Of a stretch of 64,000 nt of DNA, positions 25,604-39,680 are shown one piece after another. Location: NCBI RefSeq assembly GCF_037975245.1, contig NC_092577.1, forward strand, positions 26,535,398-26,599,397, written 5' to 3'. The position numbers were made by a program, and so were the translations under genes. The stretch is from Apostichopus japonicus. Lineage: Eukaryota; Echinodermata; Holothuroidea; Aspidochirotida; Stichopodidae. The notes under the pieces were generated by a model. That model was not told where the DNA came from. It searched no databases and worked only from the letters and a program-made list of their open reading frames with translations. How positions within the stretch are numbered: position 1 is the stretch's first letter; every line of letters starts with the position of its first letter.

Positions 25604-28600
25604 CCGCACATTCGATTTATCGGTATCGCAAATTCGATTAATAGGTATCGCACATTCGATTAAACGGTATCGCACATTCGATTTATCGGTAACGCACTTT
25701 CGATTTATCGGTCCCGCACATTCGATTTATCGGTACCGCACATTCTATTTATCGGTATCGCACAATCGATTAATAGGTCTCGCACGTTCGATTTATCGTT
25801 ATCGCACATTCCATTATTGGTATCGCACATTCGATTTATCGGTATCGCGAATTCGATTTATCGGTATCGCGAATTCGATTTATCGGTACCGCAATAACGA
25901 TTTATCGGTATGGCACATTCGATTTATCGGTACCGCAAATTCTATTTATCGGTATCGCAAATTCGATTAATCGGTATTGCACATTCGATTAAACGGTATC
26001 GCACATTCGATTTATCGGTAACGCACATTCGATTTATCGGTACCGCACCTTCGATTCATCAGTACCGCACATTCGACTTATCGGTATCGTAAATTTAATA
26101 ATCGGTATCGCGCATTCGATTGATCGGTATCGCACCTTCGATTTATCGGTCCCGCACAATCGATTTATAGGTATCGCAATATCGATTAATCGGTCTCGCA
26201 CATTCTATTTATCGGTACCGCACTTTCGATTTATTGGTACCACATATTCGATATTTCGTTTTCGCACGTTCGATTTATCGGTACCGCACATTCGATTTAT
26301 CGGTCCCACACAATCGATTTATCAGTACCGCACATTCGACTTATCGATATCGTAAATTCAATTAATCGGTATCGCGCATTCGATTTATCGGTATCGCACA
26401 TTCGATTTATCGGCACCGCACATTCGATTTATCGGTACCGAAATATCGATTTATCGGTATCGCACATACGATTTATCGGTACCGCACATTCGATTTATCG
26501 GTACCGCACATTCGATTTATCGGTATCGCATATTCGATTAATCGGTACCGCACAATCGATTTATCGGTACCGCACATTCGATTTATCGGTATCGCAAATT
26601 CGGATAAATAGGTATCGCACATTCGATTAAACGGTATCGCACATTCGATTTATCGGTATCGCAAATTCGGATAAATAGGTATCGCGCATTCGAATAAAAG
26701 GTATCGCACATTCGATTTATCGGTACCGCAATATCGATTTATCGGTATCGCACATTCCATTTATTTGCACTACACATCCGATTAATCGGTATCGCACATT
26801 CGATTTATCGCTACCGCACATTCGATTTATCGGTACCGCACATTCGATTTATCGGTACCGCACATTCCATTTATCGGTATCGTACGTTCGATTTATCGTT
26901 TTCGCACGTTCGATTTATCGATACCGCACATTCGATTTATCGGTCCCGCACAATCGATTTATCAGTACCGCACATTCGATTTATCGGTATCGTAAATTTA
27001 ATTATCGGTATCGCGCATTCGATTTATCGGTATCGCAGCTTCGATTTATCGGTCCCGCACAATCGATTTATAGGTATCGCAATATCGATTAATCGGTCTC
27101 GCACATTCGAATTATCGGTACCGCACTTTCGATTTATTGGTACCGCATATTCGATTTTTCGTTTTCGCACGTTCGATTTATCGGTACCGCACATTCGATT
27201 TATCGGTCCCACACAATCTATTTATCAGTACCGCACATTCGATTTATCGGTAACGCACATTCGATTTATCGTTAGCGCACGTTCGATTTATCGATACCGC
27301 ACATTCGATTTATCGGTATCGCAAATTCGGATAAATAGGTATCGCACATTCGATTAAACGGTATCGCACATTCGATTTATCGGTACCACAAATTCGATCA
27401 ATCGGTATCGCACATTCGATTAAACGGTTTCGCACATTCGATTTATCGGTAACAAACGTTCGATTTATCGGTACCGCACTTTCGATTTATCGGTACCGCA
27501 ATATCGATTTATCGGTATCGCACATTCGATTCATCGGTACCGCAATATCGATTTATCGGTACCGCACAATCGATTAATCGGTACCGCACATTCCATTTAT
27601 CGGTACCACACATTCGATTTATCGTTATCGCACATTCGATTTATCGGTACCGCAATATCGATTTATCGGTATCGCACATTCCATTATTGGTATCGCACAT
27701 TCGATTTATCGGTAACGCACATTCGATTTATCGGTACCGCACCTTCGATTAATCGGTATCGCACATTCGATTTATCGGTATCGCACGTTCGATTTATCGG
27801 TACCGCACATTCTATTAATCGGTATGGCAAATTCGATTAATCGGTATAGCACATTCCATTTATCGGTATCGTACATTCGATTTACCGGTATCGCACATTC
27901 GAATTATCGGCACCGCACATTCGATTTATCGGCACCGCAATATCGATTTATCGGTATCGCACATACGATTTATCGGTACCGCATATTCGATTAATCGGTA
28001 TCGCACGTTCGATTTATCGGTATCGTATATTCGATTAATCGGTATCGCACGTTCGATTTATCGGTACCGCACATTCTATCAATCGGTATGGCAAATTCGA
28101 TTCATCGGTATCGCACATTCGATTAAACGGTATCGCACATTCTATTTATCGGTAACGCACATTCGATTTATCGGTACCGCACCTTCGATTTATCGGTACC
28201 GCACAATCGATTAATCGGTCTCGCACATTCGATTTATCGGTATCGCACATTCCATTTACCGGTATCGCACATTCGATTGATAGGCACCGCACATTCGATT
28301 TAGCGGTACCGCAATATCGATTTATCGTTATCGCACATTCGATTCATCGTTACTGCACATTCTTTTGATCGGTATCGTAAATTCGATTTATCGGTCTCCC
28401 ACATTCGATTTATCGGTAGCAATATCGATTAATCGGTATAGCACATTCCATTTATCGGTATCGCACATTCGATTTACCGATATCGCACATTCGATTTATC
28501 GGCACCGCACATTCGATTTATCGGTACCGCAATATCGATTTATCGGCATCGCACATTCGATTTATCGGTACCGTTATATCGATTTATCGGTATGGCACAT

Positions 28601-28645
28601 TCGATTTATCGGTACGGTACCTCACATCGATTTATCGGTATCGCA
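25395..28645 (+). repeat. About 3.3-kb segment duplicated 24 kb away (right copy)
   Basis: Partner of 1,135-4,555. It overlaps the end of the second 5,867-bp unit. It carries the GATTAATAGGTCTCGC, ATTCCATTATTGG, GTAAATTTAATAATCGG, GATATTTCGTTTTCGC and GTTAGCGCACG landmarks in the same order. Around 26,758-26,780 it holds a decayed form of a common module (TTTATTTGCACTACACATCCG, where other copies have TTTATTGGCACTGCACATCCG). No gene. Confidence 0.8.
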
Positions 28646-30340
28646 CATTCGATTTATCGGTACCGCATATTCGATTTATCGGTATCGCAAATTCGATTAA
28701 TCGGTATCGCACATTCGATTAAACGGTATCGCACATTCCATTTATCGGTACCACACATTCGATTTATCGTTATCGCACATTCGATTTATCGGTACCGCAA
28801 TATCGATTTATTGGTACCGCACATTCTATTTATCGGTATCACACGTTCGATTTATCGGTATCGCACATTCCATTATTGGTATCGCACATTCGATTTGTCG
28901 GTATCGCGAATTCGATTTATCGGTACCGCACATTCGATTTATCGGTACCGCAATATCGATTTATTGGTATCGCACATTCGATTGACCGGTATCGCACAAT
29001 CGATTTATCGGCATCGCACATTCGATTTATCGGTACCGCAATATCGATTTATCGGTATGGCACATTCGATTTATCGGTACGGTACCTCACAGCGATTTAT
29101 CGGTATCGCAAATTCGATTAATCGGTATCGCACATTCGATTAAACGGTATCGCACATTCGATTTATCGGTAACGCACATTCGATTTATCGGTCTCGTACA
29201 TTCGATTGATCGGTAGCGCACAATCGATTTATCGGTATCGCACATTCCATTCATTGGCACTGCACATCCGATTTATCGGTATCGCACATTCGATTTATCG
29301 CTACCGCACATTCGATTTATCGGTACCGCACATTCGATTTATCGGTACCGCACAATCGATTTATCGGTACCGCACATTCCATTTATCGGTATCGTACGTA
29401 CGATTTATCGTTTTCGCACGTTCGATTTATCGATACCGCACATTCGATTTATCGGTCCCGCACAATCTATTTATCAGTACCGCACATTCGATTTATCGGT
29501 AACGCACATTCGATTTATCGTTAGCGCACGTTCGATTTATCGATACCGCACATTCGATTTATCGGTATCGCAAATTCGGATAAATAGGTATCGCACATTC
29601 GATTAAACGGTATCGCACATTCGATTTATCGGTACCACAAATTCGATCAATCGGTATCGCACATTCGATTAAACGGTTTCGCACATTCGATTTATCGGTA
29701 ACAAACGTTCGATTTATCGGTACCGCACTTTCGATTTATCGGTACCGCAATATCGATTTATCGGTATCGCACATTCGATTCATCGGTACCGCAATGTCGA
29801 TTTATCGGTACCGCACAATCGATTTATCGGTACCGCACCTTCGATTTATCGGTACCGCACAATCGATTTATCGGTATCGCACATTCGATTTATCGGTATC
29901 GCACGTTCGATTTATCGGTACCGCACATTCTATTAATCGGCACCGCACATTCGATTTATCGGTATAGCACATTCCATTTATCGGTATCGTACATACGATT
30001 TATCGGTATCGCACATTCGAATTATCGGTACCGCACAATCGATTAATCGGTCTCGCACATTCGATTTATCGGTATCGCACATTCCATTTACCGGTATCGC
30101 ACATTCGATTTATAGGCACCGCACATTCGATTTATCGGTACCGCAATATCGATTTATCGTTATCGCACATTCGATTCATCGTTACTGCACATTCTTTTGA
30201 TCGGTATCGTAAATTCGATTTATCGGTCTCGCACATTCGATTTATTGGTAGCAATATCGATTAATCGGTATAGCACATTCCATTTATCGGTATCGTACAT
30301 TCGATTTACCGATATCGCACATTCGATTTATCGGCACCGC
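28646..30340 (+). repeat. Transition segment before the higher-order array
   Basis: This is assembled from pieces seen elsewhere. About 28,850-29,200 (TTGGTATCGCACATTCG at 28,876, then TATGGCACATTCG and CGGTACGGTACC) resembles 31,950-32,240. About 29,206-29,450 is the TTGATCGGTAGCGCAC module. About 29,466-30,340 resembles 27,218-28,500, with TCTATTTATCAGTACC at 29,466 and 27,218 (offset 2,248) and TTGATCGGTATCGTAAATTCG at 30,197 and 28,365 (offset 1,832); the loss of about 416 bp lies within 29,820-30,040. No gene. Confidence 0.7.
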
Positions 30341-31071
30341 ACATTCGATTTATCGGTACCGCAATATCGATTTATCGGTATGGCACATTCGATTTATCGG
30401 TACGGTACCTCACATCGATTTATCGGTATCGCACATTCGATTTATCGGTATCGCACATACGATTTATCGGTACCGCATGTTCGATTAATCGGTATCGCAA
30501 ATTCGATTAATCGGTACCGCACAATCGATTAATCGGTACCGCACATTCCATTTATCGGTACCACACATTCGATTTATCGTTATCGCACATTCGATTTATC
30601 GGTACCGCAATATCGATTTATCGGTATCGCACATTCCATTATTGGTATCGCACATTCGATTTATCGGTAACGCACATTCGATTTATCGGTACCGCACCTT
30701 CGATTTATCTGTACCGCACAATCGATTAATCGGTATCGCACATTCGATTTATCGGTATCGCACGTTCGATTTATCGGTACCGCACATTCTATTAATCGGT
30801 ATGGCAAATTCGATTAATCGGTATAGCACATTCCATTTATCGGTATCGTACATTCGATTTACCGGTATCGCACATTCGAATTATCGGCACCGCACATTCG
30901 ATTTATCGGCACCGCAATATCGATTTATCGGTATCGCACATACGATTTATCGGTACTGCATATTCGATTAATCGGTATCGCACGTTCGATTTATCGGTAT
31001 CGCATATTCGATTAATCGGTATCGCACGTTCGATTTATCGGTACCGCACGTTCGATTTATCGGTACCGCAC

Positions 31072-32902
31072 ATTCTAATAATCGGTATGGCAAATTCGAT
31101 TAATCGGTATAGCACATTCCATTTATCGGTATCGTACATTCGATTTACCGGTATCGCACATTCGAATTATCTTCACCGCACATTCGATTTATCGGCACCG
31201 CAATATCGATTTATCGGTATGGCACATTCGATTTATCGGTACGGTACCTCACATCGATTTATCGGTATCGCACATTCGATTTATCGGTATCGCACATACG
31301 ATTTATCGGCACTGCACATTCGATTTATCGGCACCGTACATTCGATTTATAGGTACCGCAATATCGATTCATCAGTACCGCACATTCGACTTATCGGTAT
31401 CGTAAATTTAATAATCGGTATCGCGCATTCGATTTATCGGTATCGCACCTTCGATTTATCGGTACCGCTCATTCGATTAATCGGTATCGCAAATTCGTTT
31501 AATCGGTATCGCACATTCGATTTATCGGTAACGCAGTTTCGATTTTTCGGTACCGCACATTCGATTTATCGGTATCGCAAATTCGATTATTGGGTTTTGC
31601 ACATTCGATTAAACGGTATCGCACATTCGATTTATCGGTACCGCAATATCGATTTATCGGTATCGCACTTTCGATTTATCGGTACCGCACATTCGATTTA
31701 TCGGTACCTCACATACGATTTATCGTTACCGCACATTTGATTTATCGTTATCGCACATTCGATTTATCGGTACCGCAATATCGATTTATCGGTACCACAC
31801 AATCGATTAATCGGTACCGCACATTCCATTTATAGGTACCGCACATTCGATTTATCGTTATCGCACATTCGATTTATCGGTACCGCAATATCGATATATC
31901 GGTACCGCACATTCGATTAATCGGTATCACACGTTCGATTTATCGGTATCGCACATTCCATTATTGGTATCGCACATTGGATTTATCGGTATCGCGAATT
32001 CGATTTATCGGTACCGCACATTGGATTTATCGGTACCGCAATATCGATTTATTGGTATCGCACATTCGATTGACCGGTATCGCACATTCGATTTATCGGC
32101 ATCGCACATTCGATTTATCGGTACCTCAATATCGATTAATCGGTATGGCACATTCGATTTATCGGTACGGTACCTCACATCGATTTATCGGTATCGCAAA
32201 TTCGATTAATCGGTATCGCACATTCGATTAAACGGTATCGCAAATTCGATTAATCGGTACCGCACAATCGATTAATCGGTACCGCACATTCCATTTATCG
32301 GTACCACACATTCGATTTATCGTTATCGCACATTCGATTTATCGGTACCGCAATATCGATTTATCGGTATCGCACATTCCATTATTGGTATCGCACATTC
32401 GATTTATCGGTAACGCACATTCGATTTATCGGTACCGCACCTTCGATTTATCTGTACCGCACAATCGATTAATCGGTATCGCACATTCGATTTATCGGTA
32501 ACGCACATTCGATTTATCGGTACCGCACATTCTATTAATCGGTACCGCACAATCGATTAATCGGTATCGCACATTCGATTTATCGGTATCGCACGTTCGA
32601 TTTATCGGTACCGCACATTCTATTAATCGGTATGGCAAATTCGATTAATCGGTATAGCACATTCCATTTATCGGTATCGTACATTCGATTTACCGGTATC
32701 GCACATTCGAATTATCGGCACCGCACATTCGATTTATCGGCACCGCAATATCGATTTATCGGTATCGCACATACGATTTATCGGTACTGCATATTCGATT
32801 AATCGGTATCGCACGTTCGATTTATCGGTATCGCATATTCGATTAATCGGTATCGCACGTTCGATTTATCGGTACCGCACGTTCGATTTATCGGTACCGC
32901 AC
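31072..32902 (+). repeat. Higher-order unit 1 (type A, 1,831 bp)
   Basis: Type A signatures: TAATAATCGGTATGG at the start, GGTACCTCACATACG near 31,704, and CACATTGGATTTATCGG used twice (about 31,975 and 32,028). It contains the 88-bp extra block near 32,491-32,578, which is a partial copy of the adjoining four monomers. ORFs of up to 217 codons in it are repeat by-products. Confidence 0.88.
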
Positions 32903-34935
32903 ATTCTAATAATCGATATGGCAAATTCGATTAATCGGTATAGCACATTCCATTTATCGGTATCGTACATTCGATTTACCGGTATCGCACATTCGAATTA
33001 TCTTCACCGCACATTCGATTTATCGGCACCGCAATATCGATTTATCGGTATGGCACATTCGATTTATCGGTACGGTACCTCACATCGATTTATCGGTATC
33101 GTAAATTCGATTTATCGGTATCGCACATACGATTTATCGGCACTGCACATTCGATTTATCGGCACCGTACATTCGATTTATAGGTACCGCAATATCGATT
33201 CATCAGTACCGCACATTCGACTTATCGGTATCGTAAATTTAATAATCGGTATCGCGCATTCGATTTATCGGTATCGCACCTTCGATTTATCGGTACCGCT
33301 CATTCGATTAATCGGTATCGCAAATTCGTTTAATCGGTATCGCACATTCGATTTATCGGTAACGCAGTTTCGATTTTTCGGTACCGCACATTCGATTTAT
33401 CGGTATCGCAAATTCGATTATTGGGTTTTGCACATTCGATTAAACGGTATCGCACATTCGATTTATCGGTACCGCAATATCGATTTATCGGTATCGCACT
33501 TTCGATTTATCGGTACCGCACATTCGATTTATCGGTACCGCACATACGATTTATCGTTACCGCACATTTGATTTATCGTTATCGCACATTCGATTTATCG
33601 GTACCGCAATATCGATTTATCGGTACCACACAATCGATTAATCGGTACCGCACATTCCATTTATAGGTACCGCACATTCGATTTATCGTTATCGCACATT
33701 CGATTTATCGGTACCGCAATATCGATATATCGGTACCGCACATTCGATTAATCGGTATCACACGTTCGATTTATCGGTATCGCACATTCCATTATTGGTA
33801 TCGCACATTGGATTTATCGGTATCGCGAATTCGATTTATCGGTACCGCACATTCGATTTATCGGTACCGCAATATCGATTTATTGGTATCGCACATTCGA
33901 TTGACCGGTATCGCACATTCGATTTATCGGCATCGCACATTCGATTTATCGGTACCTCAATATCGATTAATCGGTATGGCACATTCGATTTATCGGTACG
34001 GTACCTCACATCGATTTATCGGTATCGCAAATTCGATTAATCGGTATCGCACATTCGATTAAACGGTATCGCAAATTCGATTAATCGGTACCGCACAATC
34101 GATTAATCGGTACCGCACATTCCATTTATCGGTACCACACATTCGATTTATCGTTATCGCACATTCGATTTATCGGTACCGCAATATCGATTTATCGGTA
34201 TCGCACATTCGATTTATCGGTACCGCAATATCGATTTATCGGTATGGCACATTCGATTTATCGGTACGGTACCTCACATCGATTTATCGGTATCGCACAT
34301 TCGATTTATCGGTATCGCACATACGATTTATCGGTACCGCATGTTCGATTAATCGGTATCGCAAATTCGATTAATCGGTACCGCACAATCGATTAATCGG
34401 TACCGCACATTCCATTTATCGGTACCACACATTCGATTTATCGTTATCGCACATTCGATTTATCGGTACCGCAATATCGATTTATCGGTATCGCACATTC
34501 CATTATTGGTATCGCACATTCGATTTATCGGTAACGCACATTCGATTTATCGGTACCGCACCTTCGATTTATCTGTACCGCACAATCGATTAATCGGTAT
34601 CGCACATTCGATTTATCGGTATCGCACGTTCGATTTATCGGTACCGCACATTCTATTAATCGGTATGGCAAATTCGATTAATCGGTATAGCACATTCCAT
34701 TTATCGGTATCGTACATTCGATTTACCGGTATCGCACATTCGAATTATCGGCACCGCACATTCGATTTATCGGCACCGCAATATCGATTTATCGGTATCG
34801 CACATACGATTTATCGGTACTGCATATTCGATTAATCGGTATCGCACGTTCGATTTATCGGTATCGCATATTCGATTAATCGGTATCGCACGTTCGATTT
34901 ATCGGTACCGCACGTTCGATTTATCGGTACCGCAC
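32903..34935 (+). repeat. Higher-order unit 2 (type B, 2,033 bp)
   Basis: Type B signatures: TAATAATCGATATGG at the start, GTATCGTAAATTCG near 33,100, and GGTACCGCACATACG near 33,536. An extra 290 bp at about 34,205-34,494 carries the TATGGCAC, CGGTACGGTACC and CGCATGTTCG monomers. That block is a copy of about 30,341-30,630, so the 3,864-bp super-unit starts inside it. Confidence 0.88.
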
Positions 34936-36766
34936 ATTCTAATAATCGGTATGGCAAATTCGATTAATCGGTATAGCACATTCCATTTATCGGTATCGTA
35001 CATTCGATTTACCGGTATCGCACATTCGAATTATCTTCACCGCACATTCGATTTATCGGCACCGCAATATCGATTTATCGGTATGGCACATTCGATTTAT
35101 CGGTACGGTACCTCACATCGATTTATCGGTATCGCACATTCGATTTATCGGTATCGCACATACGATTTATCGGCACTGCACATTCGATTTATCGGCACCG
35201 TACATTCGATTTATAGGTACCGCAATATCGATTCATCAGTACCGCACATTCGACTTATCGGTATCGTAAATTTAATAATCGGTATCGCGCATTCGATTTA
35301 TCGGTATCGCACCTTCGATTTATCGGTACCGCTCATTCGATTAATCGGTATCGCAAATTCGTTTAATCGGTATCGCACATTCGATTTATCGGTAACGCAG
35401 TTTCGATTTTTCGGTACCGCACATTCGATTTATCGGTATCGCAAATTCGATTATTGGGTTTTGCACATTCGATTAAACGGTATCGCACATTCGATTTATC
35501 GGTACCGCAATATCGATTTATCGGTATCGCACTTTCGATTTATCGGTACCGCACATTCGATTTATCGGTACCTCACATACGATTTATCGTTACCGCACAT
35601 TTGATTTATCGTTATCGCACATTCGATTTATCGGTACCGCAATATCGATTTATCGGTACCACACAATCGATTAATCGGTACCGCACATTCCATTTATAGG
35701 TACCGCACATTCGATTTATCGTTATCGCACATTCGATTTATCGGTACCGCAATATCGATATATCGGTACCGCACATTCGATTAATCGGTATCACACGTTC
35801 GATTTATCGGTATCGCACATTCCATTATTGGTATCGCACATTGGATTTATCGGTATCGCGAATTCGATTTATCGGTACCGCACATTGGATTTATCGGTAC
35901 CGCAATATCGATTTATTGGTATCGCACATTCGATTGACCGGTATCGCACATTCGATTTATCGGCATCGCACATTCGATTTATCGGTACCTCAATATCGAT
36001 TAATCGGTATGGCACATTCGATTTATCGGTACGGTACCTCACATCGATTTATCGGTATCGCAAATTCGATTAATCGGTATCGCACATTCGATTAAACGGT
36101 ATCGCAAATTCGATTAATCGGTACCGCACAATCGATTAATCGGTACCGCACATTCCATTTATCGGTACCACACATTCGATTTATCGTTATCGCACATTCG
36201 ATTTATCGGTACCGCAATATCGATTTATCGGTATCGCACATTCCATTATTGGTATCGCACATTCGATTTATCGGTAACGCACATTCGATTTATCGGTACC
36301 GCACCTTCGATTTATCTGTACCGCACAATCGATTAATCGGTATCGCACATTCGATTTATCGGTAACGCACATTCGATTTATCGGTACCGCACATTCTATT
36401 AATCGGTACCGCACAATCGATTAATCGGTATCGCACATTCGATTTATCGGTATCGCACGTTCGATTTATCGGTACCGCACATTCTATTAATCGGTATGGC
36501 AAATTCGATTAATCGGTATAGCACATTCCATTTATCGGTATCGTACATTCGATTTACCGGTATCGCACATTCGAATTATCGGCACCGCACATTCGATTTA
36601 TCGGCACCGCAATATCGATTTATCGGTATCGCACATACGATTTATCGGTACTGCATATTCGATTAATCGGTATCGCACGTTCGATTTATCGGTATCGCAT
36701 ATTCGATTAATCGGTATCGCACGTTCGATTTATCGGTACCGCACGTTCGATTTATCGGTACCGCAC
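34936..36766 (+). repeat. Higher-order unit 3 (type A, 1,831 bp)
   Basis: This carries all the type A signatures of unit 1 (TAATAATCGGTATGG, GGTACCTCACATACG, CACATTGG twice) and the same 88-bp extra block near 36,355-36,442. I saw no differences from unit 1 at the landmarks compared. Confidence 0.88.
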
Positions 36767-38509
36767 ATTCTAATAATCGATATGGCAAATTCGATTAATC
36801 GGTATAGCACATTCCATTTATCGGTATCGTACATTCGATTTACCGGTATCGCACATTCGAATTATCTTCACCGCACATTCGATTTATCGGCACCGCAATA
36901 TCGATTTATCGGTATGGCACATTCGATTTATCGGTACGGTACCTCACATCGATTTATCGGTATCGTAAATTCGATTTATCGGTATCGCACATACGATTTA
37001 TCGGCACTGCACATTCGATTTATCGGCACCGTACATTCGATTTATAGGTACCGCAATATCGATTCATCAGTACCGCACATTCGACTTATCGGTATCGTAA
37101 ATTTAATAATCGGTATCGCGCATTCGATTTATCGGTATCGCACCTTCGATTTATCGGTACCGCTCATTCGATTAATCGGTATCGCAAATTCGTTTAATCG
37201 GTATCGCACATTCGATTTATCGGTAACGCAGTTTCGATTTTTCGGTACCGCACATTCGATTTATCGGTATCGCAAATTCGATTATTGGGTTTTGCACATT
37301 CGATTAAACGGTATCGCACATTCGATTTATCGGTACCGCAATATCGATTTATCGGTATCGCACTTTCGATTTATCGGTACCGCACATTCGATTTATCGGT
37401 ACCGCACATACGATTTATCGTTACCGCACATTTGATTTATCGTTATCGCACATTCGATTTATCGGTACCGCAATATCGATTTATCGGTACCACACAATCG
37501 ATTAATCGGTACCGCACATTCCATTTATAGGTACCGCACATTCGATTTATCGTTATCGCACATTCGATTTATCGGTACCGCAATATCGATATATCGGTAC
37601 CGCACATTCGATTAATCGGTATCACACGTTCGATTTATCGGTATCGCACATTCCATTATTGGTATCGCACATTGGATTTATCGGTATCGCGAATTCGATT
37701 TATCGGTACCGCACATTCGATTTATCGGTACCGCAATATCGATTTATTGGTATCGCACATTCGATTGACCGGTATCGCACATTCGATTTATCGGCATCGC
37801 ACATTCGATTTATCGGTACCTCAATATCGATTAATCGGTATGGCACATTCGATTTATCGGTACGGTACCTCACATCGATTTATCGGTATCGCAAATTCGA
37901 TTAATCGGTATCGCACATTCGATTAAACGGTATCGCAAATTCGATTAATCGGTACCGCACAATCGATTAATCGGTACCGCACATTCCATTTATCGGTACC
38001 ACACATTCGATTTATCGTTATCGCACATTCGATTTATCGGTACCGCAATATCGATTTATCGGTATCGCACATTCCATTATTGGTATCGCACATTCGATTT
38101 ATCGGTAACGCACATTCGATTTATCGGTACCGCACCTTCGATTTATCTGTACCGCACAATCGATTAATCGGTATCGCACATTCGATTTATCGGTATCGCA
38201 CGTTCGATTTATCGGTACCGCACATTCTATTAATCGGTATGGCAAATTCGATTAATCGGTATAGCACATTCCATTTATCGGTATCGTACATTCGATTTAC
38301 CGGTATCGCACATTCGAATTATCGGCACCGCACATTCGATTTATCGGCACCGCAATATCGATTTATCGGTATCGCACATACGATTTATCGGTACTGCATA
38401 TTCGATTAATCGGTATCGCACGTTCGATTTATCGGTATCGCATATTCGATTAATCGGTATCGCACGTTCGATTTATCGGTACCGCACGTTCGATTTATCG
38501 GTACCGCAC
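36767..38509 (+). repeat. Higher-order unit 4 (type B, 1,743 bp)
   Basis: This carries the type B signatures (TAATAATCGATATGG, GTATCGTAAATTCG near 36,964, GGTACCGCACATACG) but lacks both the 88-bp and the 290-bp extras. It is the shortest form and may be closest to the unexpanded unit. Confidence 0.88.
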
Positions 38510-39680
38510 ATTCTAATAATCGATATGGCAAATTCGATTAATCGGTATAGCACATTCCATTTATCGGTATCGTACATTCGATTTACCGGTATCGCACATT
38601 CGAATTATCTTCACCGCACATTCGATTTATCGGCACCGCAATATCGATTTATCGGTATGGCACATTCGATTTATCGGTACGGTACCTCACATCGATTTAT
38701 CGGTATCGCACATTCGATTTATCGGTATCGCACATACGATTTATCGGCACTGCACATTCGATTTATCGGCACCGTACATTCGATTTATAGGTACCGCAAT
38801 ATCGATTCATCAGTACCGCACATTCGACTTATCGGTATCGTAAATTTAATAATCGGTATCGCGCATTCGATTTATCGGTATCGCACCTTCGATTTATCGG
38901 TACCGCTCATTCGATTAATCGGTATCGCAAATTCGTTTAATCGGTATCGCACATTCGATTTATCGGTAACGCAGTTTCGATTTTTCGGTACCGCACATTC
39001 GATTTATCGGTATCGCAAATTCGATTATTGGGTTTTGCACATTCGATTAAACGGTATCGCACATTCGATTTATCGGTACCGCAATATCGATTTATCGGTA
39101 TCGCACTTTCGATTTATCGGTACCGCACATTCGATTTATCGGTACCGCACATACGATTTATCGTTACCGCACATTTGATTTATCGTTATCGCACATTCGA
39201 TTTATCGGTACCGCAATATCGATTTATCGGTACCACACAATCGATTAATCGGTACCGCACATTCCATTTATAGGTACCGCACATTCGATTTATCGTTATC
39301 GCACATTCGATTTATCGGTACCGCAATATCGATATATCGGTACCGCACATTCGATTAATCGGTATCACACGTTCGATTTATCGGTATCGCACATTCCATT
39401 ATTGGTATCGCACATTGGATTTATCGGTATCGCGAATTCGATTTATCGGTACCGCACATTCGATTTATCGGTACCGCAATATCGATTTATTGGTATCGCA
39501 CATTCGATTGACCGGTATCGCACATTCGATTTATCGGCATCGCACATTCGATTTATCGGTACCTCAATATCGATTAATCGGTATGGCACATTCGATTTAT
39601 CGGTACGGTACCTCACATCGATTTATCGGTATCGCAAATTCGATTAATCGGTATCGCACATTCGATTAAACGGTATCGCA
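38510..39680 (+). repeat. Higher-order unit 5 (partial, A/B recombinant)
   Basis: This starts with the type B TAATAATCGATATGG, then has the type A GTATCGCACATTCG near 38,701 in place of GTATCGTAAATTCG, then the type B GGTACCGCACATACG near 39,145. It ends at 39,680, where CACATTCG replaces the AAATTCGATTAATCGG of the other units. The mix of type A and B marks suggests an exchange or conversion between unit types. Confidence 0.8.

Larger units (their letters stand above)
30341..39680 (+). repeat. Higher-order repeat array, about 1.74-2.03-kb units, 3,864-bp super-period
   Basis: The rare monomer ATTCTAATAATCG falls at 31,072, 32,903, 34,936, 36,767 and 38,510, giving spacings of 1,831, 2,033, 1,831 and 1,743 bp. 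The basic length is 1,743 bp. Two units carry an extra 88 bp (four monomers) and one an extra 290 bp. Spacing 1,831 + 2,033 gives a 3,864-bp super-period, and matching within it is close to perfect (30,642 and 34,506; 31,087 and 34,951). The leading part 30,341-31,071 is a partial unit. This is classical higher-order repeat organisation, as known in primate alpha satellite, and implies recent amplification by unequal exchange or replication-based copying. Confidence 0.93.

Noticed and set aside
25910-29121. Coding tandem-repeat protein (silk-, antifreeze- or adhesin-like)
   Set aside because: Length-changing monomers (20, 21, 23, 26 bp) shift the frame repeatedly, and substitutions show no preference for third positions. 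No signal peptide or non-repeat end is present.
31087-39178. Five almost identical 217-codon ORFs starting with ATG
   Set aside because: They recur because the 1.74-2.03-kb units recur. Each is again the repeat-derived cycle, ending at a GAT-TAA variant, with overlapping ORFs of the same composition in other frames.
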